From Methylosinus sp. PW1 (lineage in GTDB: Bacteria; Pseudomonadota; Alphaproteobacteria; Rhizobiales; Beijerinckiaceae): a stretch of 64,000 bases of DNA. The stretch is from positions 372,001-436,000 of the forward strand of contig NZ_JQNK01000009.1 of the NCBI RefSeq assembly GCF_000745215.1. Direction: 5' to 3'. Position 1 is the stretch's first letter. Each line of letters starts with the position of its first letter. Shown in pieces: positions 19,754 to 29,210 of the stretch. Position numbers and translations under genes: made by a program. The notes beneath the pieces were generated by a model. The model was not told where the DNA came from, made no database searches, and saw only the letters and a program-made list of their open reading frames with translations.

Positions 19754-22411
19754 TCAGGCGAGCGCGCGCGTCGCTATGTCCGAAACATCGGCCGAGAGAT
19801 CGGGCGTCGAAAGAATGCGACGCAGCGTCGATTCGGCGAGCTTGCGACGGCGCTCCTCCAGCGATCGCCAGGAGCGCAGCGCCGAGAGCAGCCGCGCGGC
19901 GAGCTGCGGATTTTTCGGATCGAGCTCCAGCACCACGCGCTCGAGCAGCGCATAGCCGGAACCGTCCAGCGCATGGAAGCGCGTCGGATTGCCATTGGCG
20001 AAGGAGCCGACCACCGCGCGCACGCGATTGGGGTTGGCGAGCGAGAAATCCGCATGCTCCATCAGCCGGGCGATGCGGGCGGTGGTCTCCGCCTCGGGAA
20101 TTGTCGCTTGCAGCGAGAACCATTTGTCGAGTACGAGATGGTCTTTCTTGTAGCGCTCATAGAAGGCCGCGAAAGCCTCCTCCCGCGCCGCGCCCGGCAC
20201 ATGCGACAGCGTCGCCAGCGCCGAGATGCGATCGGTCATATTGGTCGCCTCGGCGAATTGCCGCTCGGCCAGCAGACCGCCCGAGGCCGGATCGCCCGCC
20301 GCCAGAAGATCGAGCGCGACATTGCGCATGGCGCGTCGGCCGGCGCTGTCGGCGTCCGGCGAGAAGCCCTCCTGCGCGGCGAAGCGGGCATGCGCCTCGG
20401 CGAGCGCCGCGCCCAAATGGCGGCCGAGATCGCGCTTCAGCCCGGAGCGCGCCGCGAAGATCACATCGGGGTCGACGTCCTTGCCGATCTCGCGCGCGAT
20501 GTCGATCTCGGAGGGCAGAGCCAGCGCCTGCGCGACGAGGCTGGGATCGCCCTCTCCCGCCTCGACGAGCCGCTTCAGAGAATCGAAAAAGGCGCGATCG
20601 TCCGACGCCGCGCCGCCGCGCGCGGCCTCTATGCGCGAGAAGATGGAGCGCAGCGCGAGGCTCTGCGCCGCCTGCCAGCGATTGAAGGAATCGCTGTCAT
20701 GGGCGAGCAGGCGCTCGAGGTCTTCCGCCGATTGCGGTGGCGTGAGGCGCACGGGCGCGGAGAAGCCGCGCAGCAGCGACACCACCGGGCGCGACGGCAC
20801 ATTCTCGAACACGATTCGGCGCGAAGGCGTCGAAAGCTCGACGACGCTACGGGCGCATTCTTCCGCGCTGGCGCCGTTCTCGCCGGGCGCGGCGGACAGC
20901 GTCAGCTCGTCGCCATTCTCGCCGATGAGGCCGAGCGCCAGCGGAATGACGAAGGGCTTTTTATCGCTCTGCCCGGGCGTCGGCGGCGTCGATTGATCGA
21001 GGCTGAGCGTCAGCGTCTTGGCGCTCGCGTCATAGTCGCTCGCCACAGTCACGAGCGGCGTGCCGGCCTGCTCGTACCAGAGCGAAAATTGCGTCAGATC
21101 GCGGCCCGAAGCCTCGGCGAAGCAGGAGAGGAAATCCTCGACCGTCGCCGCCGTTCCGTCGAAACGCGCGAAATAGAGGTCCATGCCGCGACGGAAATCG
21201 GCCTCGCCGATCAGCGTCTTCAGCATGCGGACGATCTCCGCGCCCTTCTCATAGACGGTGGCCGTGTAGAAATTGTTGATCTCGTGATAGAGGTTCGGCC
21301 GCACCGGATGGGCGAGCGGGCCGGCGTCCTCGGGAAATTGCTGCAGCCGCAGGCCACGCACGTCGGAGATGCGCTTCACCGCGCGCGAGCGCTGATCGGC
21401 CGAGAATTCCTGATCGCGATAGACGGTCAGACCTTCCTTCAGGCACAGCTGGAACCAGTCGCGGCAGGTGATGCGATTGCCGGTCCAATTGTGGAAATAT
21501 TCATGGGCGATGACCGATTCTATGCCCGCATAGTCGGAGTCGGTCGCGGTCTCGGGCGAGGCCAGAACATATTTGTCGTTGAATATGTTGAGGCCCTTGT
21601 TCTCCATCGCGCCCATGTTGAAGTCGGAGACGGCGACGATGTTGAACACATCGAGATCATATTCGCGCCCGAATGCCTGCTCGTCCCAGCGCATGGAGCG
21701 CACCAGCGAGTCCATTGCATAGGAGGCGAAGGGCTCCTTGCCGCGCTCGACATAGATGGCGAGCGCGACGACGCGGCCGGAGCCGGTGCGATAGCTCTCT
21801 GAGATATGGCCGAGATCGCCGCCGACGAGGGCGAAGAGATAGCAGGGCTTGGGAAACGGATCGCGCCAGACCGCGAAATGTCTCCCGCCTTCGAGATCGC
21901 CGGAGGCGACCGGATTGCCATTGCCGAGCAGGACGGGAGCTTCGCTCTTCTCGGCCTCTATCCGCGTCGTATAGACGCTGAGAACATCCGGACGATCCAG
22001 AAAATAGGTGATGCGGCGGAAGCCCTCCGCCTCGCATTGCGTGCAATAGGCGGAGCCGGAGCGATAGAGCCCGCTCAATTGCGTGTTGGCGGAGGGATCG
22101 ACCTCCGTTTCCAGCTCCAGCGTGAAGAGCCCCTCGGGCGGGGCGCGCAGCACGAAGGAATCGGGCGTCGCCTCATAGGCCTCGGGCGCGAGCGGCGCGC
22201 CATCCAGCGCCGCGCGCCGCAAGACCAGCCCGTCGCCGTCGAGCGCGAGCGGCGCGCCCGCCTGGCCGGCGGGGTTGCGCCTGATCGCGAGGCGCGCGAC
22301 GACGCGCGTCTTGCTTCGATGCAGGGAAATATCGAGATCGACCGCGTCGATCAGAAACGCGGGCGGGCGATAATCGGCGAGACGAACGGCCTGGGGGGGT
22401 GGGTTGCGCAT
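19754..22411 (-). CDS. pepN: Aminopeptidase N (M1 family)
   Basis: A cytoplasmic zinc metallopeptidase removing N-terminal residues from peptides. The M1 hallmarks are present: the substrate-anchoring GAMEN in MGAMENKGLN, the zinc site in VIAHEYFHNWTGNR (HEYFH) and the third ligand Glu 19 residues later in CLKEGLTVYRDQEF. The 885-residue length and the long helical C-terminal domain match the E. coli PepN type. I start at the ATG at 22411 (MRNPPPQAVRLADYRPPAF), which aligns with family N-termini; an extension to 22459 adds residues unlike the family. It follows dps on the same strand. Confidence 0.95.
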   Translation of the reverse strand: MRNPPPQAVRLADYRPPAFLIDAVDLDISLHRSKTRVVARLAIRRNPAGQAGAPLALDGDGLVLRRAALDGAPLAPEAYEATPDSFVLRAPPEGLFTLELETEVDPSANTQLSGLYRSGSAYCTQCEAEGFRRITYFLDRPDVLSVYTTRIEAEKSEAPVLLGNGNPVASGDLEGGRHFAVWRDPFPKPCYLFALVGGDLGHISESYRTGSGRVVALAIYVERGKEPFASYAMDSLVRSMRWDEQAFGREYDLDVFNIVAVSDFNMGAMENKGLNIFNDKYVLASPETATDSDYAGIESVIAHEYFHNWTGNRITCRDWFQLCLKEGLTVYRDQEFSADQRSRAVKRISDVRGLRLQQFPEDAGPLAHPVRPNLYHEINNFYTATVYEKGAEIVRMLKTLIGEADFRRGMDLYFARFDGTAATVEDFLSCFAEASGRDLTQFSLWYEQAGTPLVTVASDYDASAKTLTLSLDQSTPPTPGQSDKKPFVIPLALGLIGENGDELTLSAAPGENGASAEECARSVVELSTPSRRIVFENVPSRPVVSLLRGFSAPVRLTPPQSAEDLERLLAHDSDSFNRWQAAQSLALRSIFSRIEAARGGAASDDRAFFDSLKRLVEAGEGDPSLVAQALALPSEIDIAREIGKDVDPDVIFAARSGLKRDLGRHLGAALAEAHARFAAQEGFSPDADSAGRRAMRNVALDLLAAGDPASGGLLAERQFAEATNMTDRISALATLSHVPGAAREEAFAAFYERYKKDHLVLDKWFSLQATIPEAETTARIARLMEHADFSLANPNRVRAVVGSFANGNPTRFHALDGSGYALLERVVLELDPKNPQLAARLLSALRSWRSLEERRRKLAESTLRRILSTPDLSADVSDIATRALA

Positions 22412-22489
22412 GGGACCTCGATGCCCGTCACACCTACACGCGGCCGCGCGGCTTCGCAACGGAAACGGGACCGCCGCAGCCGATTCACG

Positions 22490-23011
22490 TCACGCATTGC
22501 CGCGGCGGCCGGCCTCGAACAGGAACCATATCCGCCTTTCGGCCTCGTCTATGTAATTCTCCAGCAGGCTCGCCGTGGCGACGTCGCCGCGCTCGTCGCA
22601 GATGGAATGCGCCTCGCGCATGCGCGCCGCCAGCGCGCCATTGTCGTCGCGCAGCTCCGCCAGCATGTCCTGCGGATCGACATAATCGGCGTCATTGTCG
22701 AGGATGCGCTGCAGCCGCGCGATATGGCCGATCGAGCGCAAGCTGGTGCCGCCGACCTTGCGCACGCGCTCGGCGATCTCGTCCGTCGTCGCGAAAATCT
22801 GCGCGCCCTGCTCGTCGAGCAGCAGATGATAGTCGCGAAAATGTGGGCCGGAGACGTGCCAGTGGAAATTCTTCGTCTTGAGATAAAGGGCGAAAACATC
22901 CGCCAGCACGGCGTTGAGCGCGCCGGTAAGGTCGCGCGTCGCCTCGGGCGAGAAGCCGGTCGGCGTCTCGAGCGCGGCCTTTTGGCGGGAACGAATTTCA
23001 CGGTTTGTCAT
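22490..23011 (-). CDS. dps: Dps-family ferritin-like DNA-protection protein
   Basis: A 173-residue four-helix protein forming a twelve-subunit cage that oxidises and stores iron and shields DNA. The ferroxidase ligands are recognisable: His in KNFHWHVSGPHF, and Asp/Glu in RDYHLLLDEQGAQIF. The lysine/arginine-containing N-terminus (MTNREIRSRQKAALETP) could bind DNA. It lies 78 bases upstream of pepN on the same strand. Peroxide or stationary-phase control is usual for the family, but I see no clear OxyR or Fur site here. Confidence 0.92.
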   Translation of the reverse strand: MTNREIRSRQKAALETPTGFSPEATRDLTGALNAVLADVFALYLKTKNFHWHVSGPHFRDYHLLLDEQGAQIFATTDEIAERVRKVGGTSLRSIGHIARLQRILDNDADYVDPQDMLAELRDDNGALAARMREAHSICDERGDVATASLLENYIDEAERRIWFLFEAGRRGNA

Positions 23012-23136
23012 GCGTCGCTACTCCTCGGGCGGAGGGCTGGATCGCTATGACAAGATATGCCGGCGCCTGCGGCTTCCCATGGCTGGACGCGGATTTTTTG
23101 CAGAGCGCGGATTCTTTTGCGGCTTGCGCGCGCGCC

Positions 23137-23889
23137 TCAGCCGGCCGAGACGCCGGGAAGCTCGCGCGCGGGCTCGGCCGCAGCCGGCTCGGCCGCGGAG
23201 CGGCGCGTCGGCAGGCGGTGGATAGTCGCCGATTCATGCTCGTCGTCGCGGTCCATCCGCGACAGATCCTGACGCACCATCAGAACGAAGAGCGCGAAGG
23301 CGATGGCCGACATCGTTCCGATCGTCACGTCGAGGACGGAGAAGCGCCACAGCCGCGCCTCCACAACCTGCGGGCCGAGCCAGCAGGCGAAGAGGCTCCA
23401 GGCCGCGACCAGAATGCGGAACTCGGTCGCGCCCATGCCGCCATAGGACAGTCGATGCACGCCGGCCGTCGCCACGCGCAGATAAGTGTAGGAGCTCATC
23501 AGCAGATAGAGCGAGAGCACGAACAGCGCCGAGGGAAGCGTGAAATAGGGCGAGACGCCGAGGCCGACCACGATCAGGCTCTGCGCGATCAGATCGCTCG
23601 AATGATCGAGCAGGAAGCCGTAGCGCGGACGCTCGATCCCGCGGTAGCGGGCCAGAGTGCCGTCGAGCGAATCGCCGAACCAGTTCAGGAACAGGCCCGC
23701 CACCACCAGTGTGAGGAAACCGGCCGACCAATGGCTGAGCGCGAAGCCCGCCGCCGTCATCGCCGCGCCGACCAGCCCGGCCGCCGTCAGATGATCCGGC
23801 GTGGTCCAGGCGGGGAGTCGCGGGGCCAGCGCCTGCAGCACGCGCCGCTCGCCGATCGCCAAAAGGCTCGTGTTCAATCGGTTCGCCAA
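23137..23889 (-). CDS. CDP-alcohol phosphatidyltransferase, motif intact
   Basis: An integral membrane enzyme of 250 residues that would join a CDP-activated alcohol (for example CDP-diacylglycerol) to a hydroxyl acceptor. The complete catalytic motif D-x2-D-G-x2-A-R-x(n)-G-x3-D-x3-D is present in the segment from FGDSLDGTLARYRG to YGFLLDHSSD. About six hydrophobic helices follow or surround it (for example FLTLVVAGLFLNWF and LFVLSLYLLMSSYTYL). A hydrophilic, Ala/Glu-rich C-terminal tail of about 40 residues is unusual. It is paralogous to the gene at 28539. The acceptor (inositol, glycerol-phosphate or a sugar) cannot be told. Confidence 0.9.
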   Translation of the reverse strand: MANRLNTSLLAIGERRVLQALAPRLPAWTTPDHLTAAGLVGAAMTAAGFALSHWSAGFLTLVVAGLFLNWFGDSLDGTLARYRGIERPRYGFLLDHSSDLIAQSLIVVGLGVSPYFTLPSALFVLSLYLLMSSYTYLRVATAGVHRLSYGGMGATEFRILVAAWSLFACWLGPQVVEARLWRFSVLDVTIGTMSAIAFALFVLMVRQDLSRMDRDDEHESATIHRLPTRRSAAEPAAAEPARELPGVSAG

Positions 23890-24062
23890 GAAACCCCCTC
23901 GAAAACCAAGCCCACCGTCGCGACCGCGAAACTCTCGCCGGGATCACGACTCTTTTTTGCACTGCAATATCGGCGCCCGGGAGATTGCCCCGCGCCCACC
24001 CCCTCCGTCAACCGTTATTGCCACCCTTACGGTTGAATTCGGAGAGGACAAGTCCGGCTGCG

Positions 24063-25241
24063 TCACTTCACCGCAGCGCCGACCGCCGCGCCCTGAATCG
24101 CCGGCTGCGTCAGCATGGAGACGAGCTGGAACGCCTTGGCGATCTCGGTCACAGGCGCATTGGACACATACAATATATCCTTGTCCCGCATCGCGAATCG
24201 CCGCGCCGTGAACAGCGACGCCGGATTGCGCATGTCGAGATGATAGGCGACCGGAATCAGCCGTTGCGAAGCCAGCAGCGGCGAAACGGTCGGGTAATCG
24301 GCGATCACCGCCGTCGGCTCGTAACGCAGCACGAACAAGCCGCTCGGATCGGCGCGCTGATCGGAGAGGCCGCCGGCCTTGCCGATCGCCTCCTCCAGAG
24401 TGATTCCCCGCGCGTCGAAAGGCACGACGGCGTTGGCCCCGGTCGCGCCGGCGACCGTGAAGGTCTGCGGCGTCCGCTCCACCGTCAGCACATCGCCCGG
24501 ACGCACGAAAATATTCTCGCGCGGATTGGCGAGCAGCGCCTGGATCGGCGCGCGCGCGGTGCGGTCGCCGCGCGTCAGGCTGACGAAGGTCTCGTGTACC
24601 GGCGAGCGAAAGCCGCCGGCCTGGGCGATGACGTCCATCACGCGGTCGCCGCGCAGCGTCAGCGGCACGCGCGCGCCCTGCGTCACCTCGCCCGTCACCG
24701 TCGCCGTATTGCTGATGTTGCGCGACACATTGACCAGCGCCTGCGGCTCGATCGCCTTGCCGCGCAGCCGATCGATGATGACCGCCTCCACCTCCTGCTG
24801 GGTGCGGCCGGCGACCTGTATCCGCCCGGCGTAGGGAACCGTCACCGAGCCGTCGCGCCCCACCGTCTGATCGGGAATCGCCGCCGAGCGCGAGCCCGGA
24901 CTGGTTCGATCCGTCGCCGGCGAGGAGAAGAGGCCGCCCGCGGCCGCCTCCCATAGAGTGATCTGCAGCGTGTCGCCGACCCCGATCGGCTGCGAGGCCG
25001 GCGGACGATAATCGCCGAAGGAGCCGCGCAGGCCCGGCGCGCCATGCTTGGCCAACGCCGCCACCACCTGGCCGTCGATCTCGACGAGGGCGAAAGCCGT
25101 CTCCGGCTGCGATTCGCTCGGCACGCCGGCGGTCATCACCGCATCGCCCGAAGGGCCGCTGCCCGGAAGCAGGCTGCAGCCCGAAAGCAGGGCCGCCGAA
25201 ACCGACACAAGCCCGAAAATACGAAGCGTCTTCAAAACCAC
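24063..25241 (-). CDS. Polysaccharide export outer-membrane lipoprotein (Wza/KpsD type)
   Basis: An outer-membrane lipoprotein expected to form the exit channel for an exported polysaccharide. The signal peptide KTLRIFGLVSVSAALLSGCS ends in a lipobox with the Cys to be acylated. The PES domain follows (IGVGDTLQITLWEAAAGGLF, TVPYAGRIQVAGRTQQEVEAVI), then two SLBB repeats (NVSRNISNTATVTGEV and TFTVAGATGANAVVPFDARG). I prefer the GTG at 25241 because it stands next to a CGGGGG ribosome-site-like stretch and gives a normal signal peptide; the frame is open to 25319. The inner-membrane Wzc-like partner is not in the window. Confidence 0.9.
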   Translation of the reverse strand: MVLKTLRIFGLVSVSAALLSGCSLLPGSGPSGDAVMTAGVPSESQPETAFALVEIDGQVVAALAKHGAPGLRGSFGDYRPPASQPIGVGDTLQITLWEAAAGGLFSSPATDRTSPGSRSAAIPDQTVGRDGSVTVPYAGRIQVAGRTQQEVEAVIIDRLRGKAIEPQALVNVSRNISNTATVTGEVTQGARVPLTLRGDRVMDVIAQAGGFRSPVHETFVSLTRGDRTARAPIQALLANPRENIFVRPGDVLTVERTPQTFTVAGATGANAVVPFDARGITLEEAIGKAGGLSDQRADPSGLFVLRYEPTAVIADYPTVSPLLASQRLIPVAYHLDMRNPASLFTARRFAMRDKDILYVSNAPVTEIAKAFQLVSMLTQPAIQGAAVGAAVK

Positions 25242-25484
25242 GCCGCCCCCGACCAATGCTCCGAGCCGCTCCCGAAGCTTCGCCGCGCGCCCAAATGACC
25301 CCGTCTCTTTGGCGAACACAAGGCCCGACGCGCCGCGCCGGCTCTTTATCGCCCGGCTGTGGCAAGTTCGCTACAGCCTATGGTTAACAAAATGCAGGCG
25401 CCTCGAGATCGGCTCTCGCGGAAGGAGTTCGGATTTCCGGCGCGAATTCCGACCGATCGGAGGACTTTGCTCGTGAGGGAGCGC

Positions 25485-26591
25485 TCAAGCGGCCGCGACG
25501 GCGGCGTCCGTAAAAATATCGTTGTAGATATCGATGGTGCGCCGAAATCCCTCGGCGATGCCGATGCGCGGACGCCATCCCAGCGTCTCCAGCCGCGTCG
25601 TGTCCGGAGCGGAACGCTGAACCACGCTCGGCAGATAGCCGGTGAGCGGAACGCTCGAGCGCAGCGACAGGCCGCGCTCGGGATAGAGGCCGACCAAAGT
25701 CTCGGCGAGCCCGCGGACGGAAGCGACCGCCTCGCCATTGCCGACATTATAGGCATGGCCGGCCTCGCCATTCAGCAGCACGGCGAAGAAGGCGCGCGCG
25801 GCGTCGGCGAGATAGCAGAAGGCGCGCTCGGCCGATCCGTCGCTATTGAGGACGATGTCCCGCCCCGTCACAATGTCGCGCACGAAATCCGCGAAGACGC
25901 GGCCGTCGTCGAGCCGCATGCCCGGCCCATAAGTATGGAAGGGCCGCACGATGACCGCCTGCGTCCCATATTGCACGCAATGGGCGACGCAGAGCGTCTC
26001 CCCCATGCGCTTCGACTCGGCGTAGCAGGCGCGCTGCGTCGCCGGATCGAGCCGGCCGAAGACCGTCTCCTCCACCGGCTGGGCCTGCGGCGGCAGCGCG
26101 CCATAGACCTCGGAGCTGGAGAAATAGAGGAAGCGGGAGGCGTTCTTGCGCCGCGCCAGATCGAGCAGGCGCGAGGTCCCGATCACATTGGGCGCCGCCG
26201 TGCCGACCGGATCGACTCCATAATAGCGCGGGCTCGCCTGGCTGGCGGCGTGGACGATCATATCGACCGCGCCGGGCGGATCGAAGGGCTCCACCACATC
26301 GCCTTCGACGATCGTCAGAGCGCGATTGTCGAGATGCGCGCGAAAGCGGCGCTCGGCCTTTTCCCGCGAACGGACCAGCGCCAGCACATTCGGGACGATG
26401 TCGGGGCGGCTCTCGGCGAGAGCGAGAAGAGTGTCGACCATCATCGCCGGCAGAAAGCCATTGGCCCCGGTCACGAGAATGGTGCGCCCGGCGAGCCGCT
26501 CCCAGGGCAGATCGGCGGTGAGAATATCGGCGATATCCGCGCGATAGAGCGGATGATTCAGCAAAAGCGCGCCATCGGGAGCCGCATTCAT
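25485..26591 (-). CDS. NAD-dependent sugar-nucleotide epimerase/dehydratase
   Basis: An extended short-chain dehydrogenase of 368 residues acting on a nucleotide sugar. The Rossmann glycine motif is ILVTGANGFLPAM; the catalytic Ser/Thr region is FLYFSSSEVYG and the Tyr-x3-Lys is CYAESKRMGE; RPFHTYGPGMR is the usual substrate-loop signature. About 35 residues precede the Rossmann fold, as in UDP-glucuronate decarboxylase-like relatives. The ATG at 26591 overlaps the stop of the transketolase C-subunit by four bases, so all three genes 28368 to 25485 form one tight operon. The exact sugar is unknown. Confidence 0.9.
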   Translation of the reverse strand: MNAAPDGALLLNHPLYRADIADILTADLPWERLAGRTILVTGANGFLPAMMVDTLLALAESRPDIVPNVLALVRSREKAERRFRAHLDNRALTIVEGDVVEPFDPPGAVDMIVHAASQASPRYYGVDPVGTAAPNVIGTSRLLDLARRKNASRFLYFSSSEVYGALPPQAQPVEETVFGRLDPATQRACYAESKRMGETLCVAHCVQYGTQAVIVRPFHTYGPGMRLDDGRVFADFVRDIVTGRDIVLNSDGSAERAFCYLADAARAFFAVLLNGEAGHAYNVGNGEAVASVRGLAETLVGLYPERGLSLRSSVPLTGYLPSVVQRSAPDTTRLETLGWRPRIGIAEGFRRTIDIYNDIFTDAAVAAA

Positions 26592-27532
26592 GCGCGCGCT
26601 CCGATCTTGCGGGCGTCGCGGCCGGCGATGAGCGCGCGCGCCTGCGCGGCGATGGCGGCGGGATCGAGCCCGGCGCGCCGGCGCAGCGTCTCCGTGTCGC
26701 CGACGAGGCTCGGAAAGGCCTGCGGCGCGGTGAGATCGACGAAGGCCTCGCCCATCCCGCGCGCGAGAAGCGTCTCCATGACGCCGATTGAAAGCGGATT
26801 GCCGCGATAGCCCTCGAAGACCGACACGACCGGCGCGCCGGTCAGCAGCGCGGCGAATGCCTCCGTCGGGAAAGGCTGAACGATCGGAACGCTGACGACA
26901 GCGGCCTCGATCCCCTCCCGCGCCAAAGCCTCCGCGGCGGCGAGACATTGCGTCACCGAGCCGCCGCTCGCCGCCAAAGTAACATCGGCGCCGCGGCGCG
27001 CCGCGAAAGCCGCCGTCTGCGGCGAGAAGATCGGCGCGCCATAAGAGGCGCCGCTCTCGCGAGCGATGCGGAAATAGGCGGGGCGCGGATCGTCGAGCAG
27101 CGCCGCGTAACAGCGATCGAGCTCGGCGGCGTTGCCCGGATTGGCGACGATGAGATCGGGCAGCGCCGCCATGATCGTGGCGTCCTCGAGCGCGTGATGC
27201 GACGGACCGAGCGTGCCGTAGGAGAAGCCGGCGCCGACGCCGATCAGCCGCACGGCGCGGCGTTGATAGCAGATGTCGTTGCGAATCTGCTCGAGGCAGC
27301 GCGCCGTCATAAAGGGCGCGATGGAATAGGCGAAAGGCCGAAAGCCGCTGGCGGCCAGCGAAGCGGCGACCGACACCATATTGGCCTCGGCGACGCCCAT
27401 ATTGACGAAGCGCTCGCCGAGCGCCTGCTCGAGCGGCTCAACGAAGGAGAAGCCGAGATCGCCGGTCAGAAACACGATTCTGGGATCGACGCTGGCGTCC
27501 GCCTCGATGAGCTCGATGATCCGCTTGCGCAT
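26588..27532 (-). CDS. Transketolase, C-terminal (pyrimidine-binding) subunit
   Basis: The second half of a split transketolase (314 residues). It has the pyrimidine-binding domain with the conserved catalytic Glu region (RFVNMGVAEANMVSVAASLAA), the FMTARCLEQIRNDI segment and GPSHHALEDATIMAALP, then the C-terminal domain (VVSVFEGYRGNPLSIGVMETL). It starts at the ATG at 27532, one base overlapping the N-subunit stop. Such heterodimers move two-carbon ketol units using thiamine diphosphate. Placement with an epimerase and export gene suggests synthesis of a branched or unusual sugar rather than central metabolism; this is inference. Confidence 0.92.
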   Translation of the reverse strand: MRKRIIELIEADASVDPRIVFLTGDLGFSFVEPLEQALGERFVNMGVAEANMVSVAASLAASGFRPFAYSIAPFMTARCLEQIRNDICYQRRAVRLIGVGAGFSYGTLGPSHHALEDATIMAALPDLIVANPGNAAELDRCYAALLDDPRPAYFRIARESGASYGAPIFSPQTAAFAARRGADVTLAASGGSVTQCLAAAEALAREGIEAAVVSVPIVQPFPTEAFAALLTGAPVVSVFEGYRGNPLSIGVMETLLARGMGEAFVDLTAPQAFPSLVGDTETLRRRAGLDPAAIAAQARALIAGRDARKIGARA

Positions 27533-28368
27533 CAGGCGAGCTCCAGATCGGCGGCGAGCGCCGGCTTGTAATGCGAGGCGACGGTGTTCTCTATGCGGGC
27601 GACGCCCTTGCCCTTCACCGTATGGGCGAGGATGACGCGCGGACGTCCGCGCCCGGGCCGCTCGAGCGCCGCGACCAGCGCCGCCCAATCATGGCCGTCG
27701 AGCTCGATCGTCTCGAATCCGAAGCTGCGCCATTTGGCGCCGAAGGGCTCGAGGTCCATCACCTCTTTCGTCGGCGCCAGCGATTGAATGTGGTTGTAAT
27801 CGACGATGGCGGTGAGCGAGGAGAGCTTGCGCGCTCCGGCGAAGAGCGCCGCCTCCCAGGTGGAGCCCTCGTCGCATTCGCCGTCGGAGAGAATGCAGAA
27901 GACGCGATGATCGCCGCCGCGCAGACGATGGCCGAGCGAAAAGCCCGCCGCCAGCGATAGGCCATGGCCGAGCGAGCCGCTGGTGGCGTCGATCGCCGGG
28001 ACCGCCTCGGTGAGGCCGACATGGCCCCAGAGCGGCGTGCCATTCTGCAGATAGGCGTCGAGCAGGCTCGGCGCGACGAGTCCATATTGCTCTAGCGCGG
28101 CGTAATAGGCCATGGCCGCATGGCCCTTGGAGAGAATGACGCGATCGCGGTCCGCCGCGCTGGCGGTCGCCGGACGCAAATCGGAGACGGCGAGCACGGC
28201 GTCGAGAATCTCGACGACGCCGAGCGAGGAGCCGAGATGAGCCGAATTGGCGCTATAAGACATGGAAATGACGCGCCGCCGCGCCGCGGCGCAACGCGCA
28301 GCCGCCGCTACGTCGTCATGCGATAGGGGCGAATGTTTCCGGCCCCGCGCCGAGCCTGCTCTCGCCAT
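27532..28368 (-). CDS. Transketolase, N-terminal (thiamine diphosphate-binding) subunit
   Basis: The first half of the split transketolase (278 residues). The diphosphate-binding motif is ILSDGECDEGSTWEAALFAG through VDYNHIQS (D-G-E...N), with SANSAHLGSSLGVVEIL, the conserved substrate histidine region RVILSKGHAAMAYYAAL and GSLGHGLSLAAGFSLG typical of transketolases. The 278-residue length is normal for such subunits. It is the first gene of a three-gene operon with the C-subunit and the epimerase, and is divergent from the CDP-alcohol transferase paralogue at 28539. Confidence 0.92.
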   Translation of the reverse strand: MARAGSARGRKHSPLSHDDVAAAARCAAARRRVISMSYSANSAHLGSSLGVVEILDAVLAVSDLRPATASAADRDRVILSKGHAAMAYYAALEQYGLVAPSLLDAYLQNGTPLWGHVGLTEAVPAIDATSGSLGHGLSLAAGFSLGHRLRGGDHRVFCILSDGECDEGSTWEAALFAGARKLSSLTAIVDYNHIQSLAPTKEVMDLEPFGAKWRSFGFETIELDGHDWAALVAALERPGRGRPRVILAHTVKGKGVARIENTVASHYKPALAADLELA

Positions 28369-28538
28369 CGGTCATGTCCTCGCCATTTTCGCGGCCACTA
28401 TGCCTTTCGAAAGGTTAACGCTTGGCTTAAGGCCGGCGACTCTCGCTCGGACTTGCGCGCCGACGACGATATGCGACAATGATAAAATCGTCCGAAGCGC
28501 AATTGATCTGGCGGAGGCAACCGCGGAGTGCGTCGCAC

Positions 28539-29210
28539 ATGAAGACCGCCGATCATAAAGCCGGGCATTATCAGAGCTTTCTGGCTCCGGCCGAACAAAG
28601 GCTCGTGCGCGCGATCGTGATCGAGCTGCCGGAATCCGTGACGCCTCTGCAGCTGACCCGCATCGGATTGTTCGGCGCCTGCGTCGCCGCCATGGCGCTC
28701 GTCGGCTGCCGCTGGTCGGCGCTGTGGATGCCCTTGATTCCGCTCGGTGTCTTCCTCAACTGGTTCGGCGCGGCGCTGGACGGCCGGCTGGCGCAGCATC
28801 GCAAGACCGCCGATCCGCAGCTCGGCCTCGTCGAGCACACATTCGATCTCTTCTCGCAAATATTGCTGATCGTCGCCTTCGGCGCCTCGCCCTTCTTGTC
28901 GATCGAGTCGGCCTTCGTCGTGCTGATCTGCTATCTGCTCTTCTCGGCCTATACTTATATTCGCGCGATCGTCCGCCACGTTCAGCAAATGGCCTATATC
29001 GGCCTCGGCGCGACCGAGTTTCGCCTGCTGATGGCGCTCTGGCCCTTCGCCGCCCACGCCATGGGAATAGACGAGACCAATGACGTCGGCGTGTCCCGGC
29101 TCGACGCCGCCATCATGATTTTGGCGGGCCTTGCCATTTGCGGGCTCGCGATCAAGGCGCTCTCCGACGCGCGCCGTGTCGCGATGGACGAGAGCGGCCG
29201 GGGCGTCTGA
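28539..29210 (+). CDS. CDP-alcohol phosphatidyltransferase-like protein with altered active site
   Basis: A 223-residue membrane protein clearly homologous to the product of 23137-23889 (shared FLNWFG..LDG, SAYTYIRA and IGLGATEFRLL segments). The catalytic motif is changed: the first Asp is Ala (FGAALDG versus FGDSLDG), the Arg after Ala is Gln (LAQH versus LARY) and the third Asp is Glu (GLVEHTFD versus GFLLDHSSD). The second and fourth Asp remain. It may be inactive, a partner of the intact paralogue, or an enzyme with altered chemistry. I start at the ATG at 28539; 28479 is an alternative. Confidence 0.85.
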   Translation: MKTADHKAGHYQSFLAPAEQRLVRAIVIELPESVTPLQLTRIGLFGACVAAMALVGCRWSALWMPLIPLGVFLNWFGAALDGRLAQHRKTADPQLGLVEHTFDLFSQILLIVAFGASPFLSIESAFVVLICYLLFSAYTYIRAIVRHVQQMAYIGLGATEFRLLMALWPFAAHAMGIDETNDVGVSRLDAAIMILAGLAICGLAIKALSDARRVAMDESGRGV

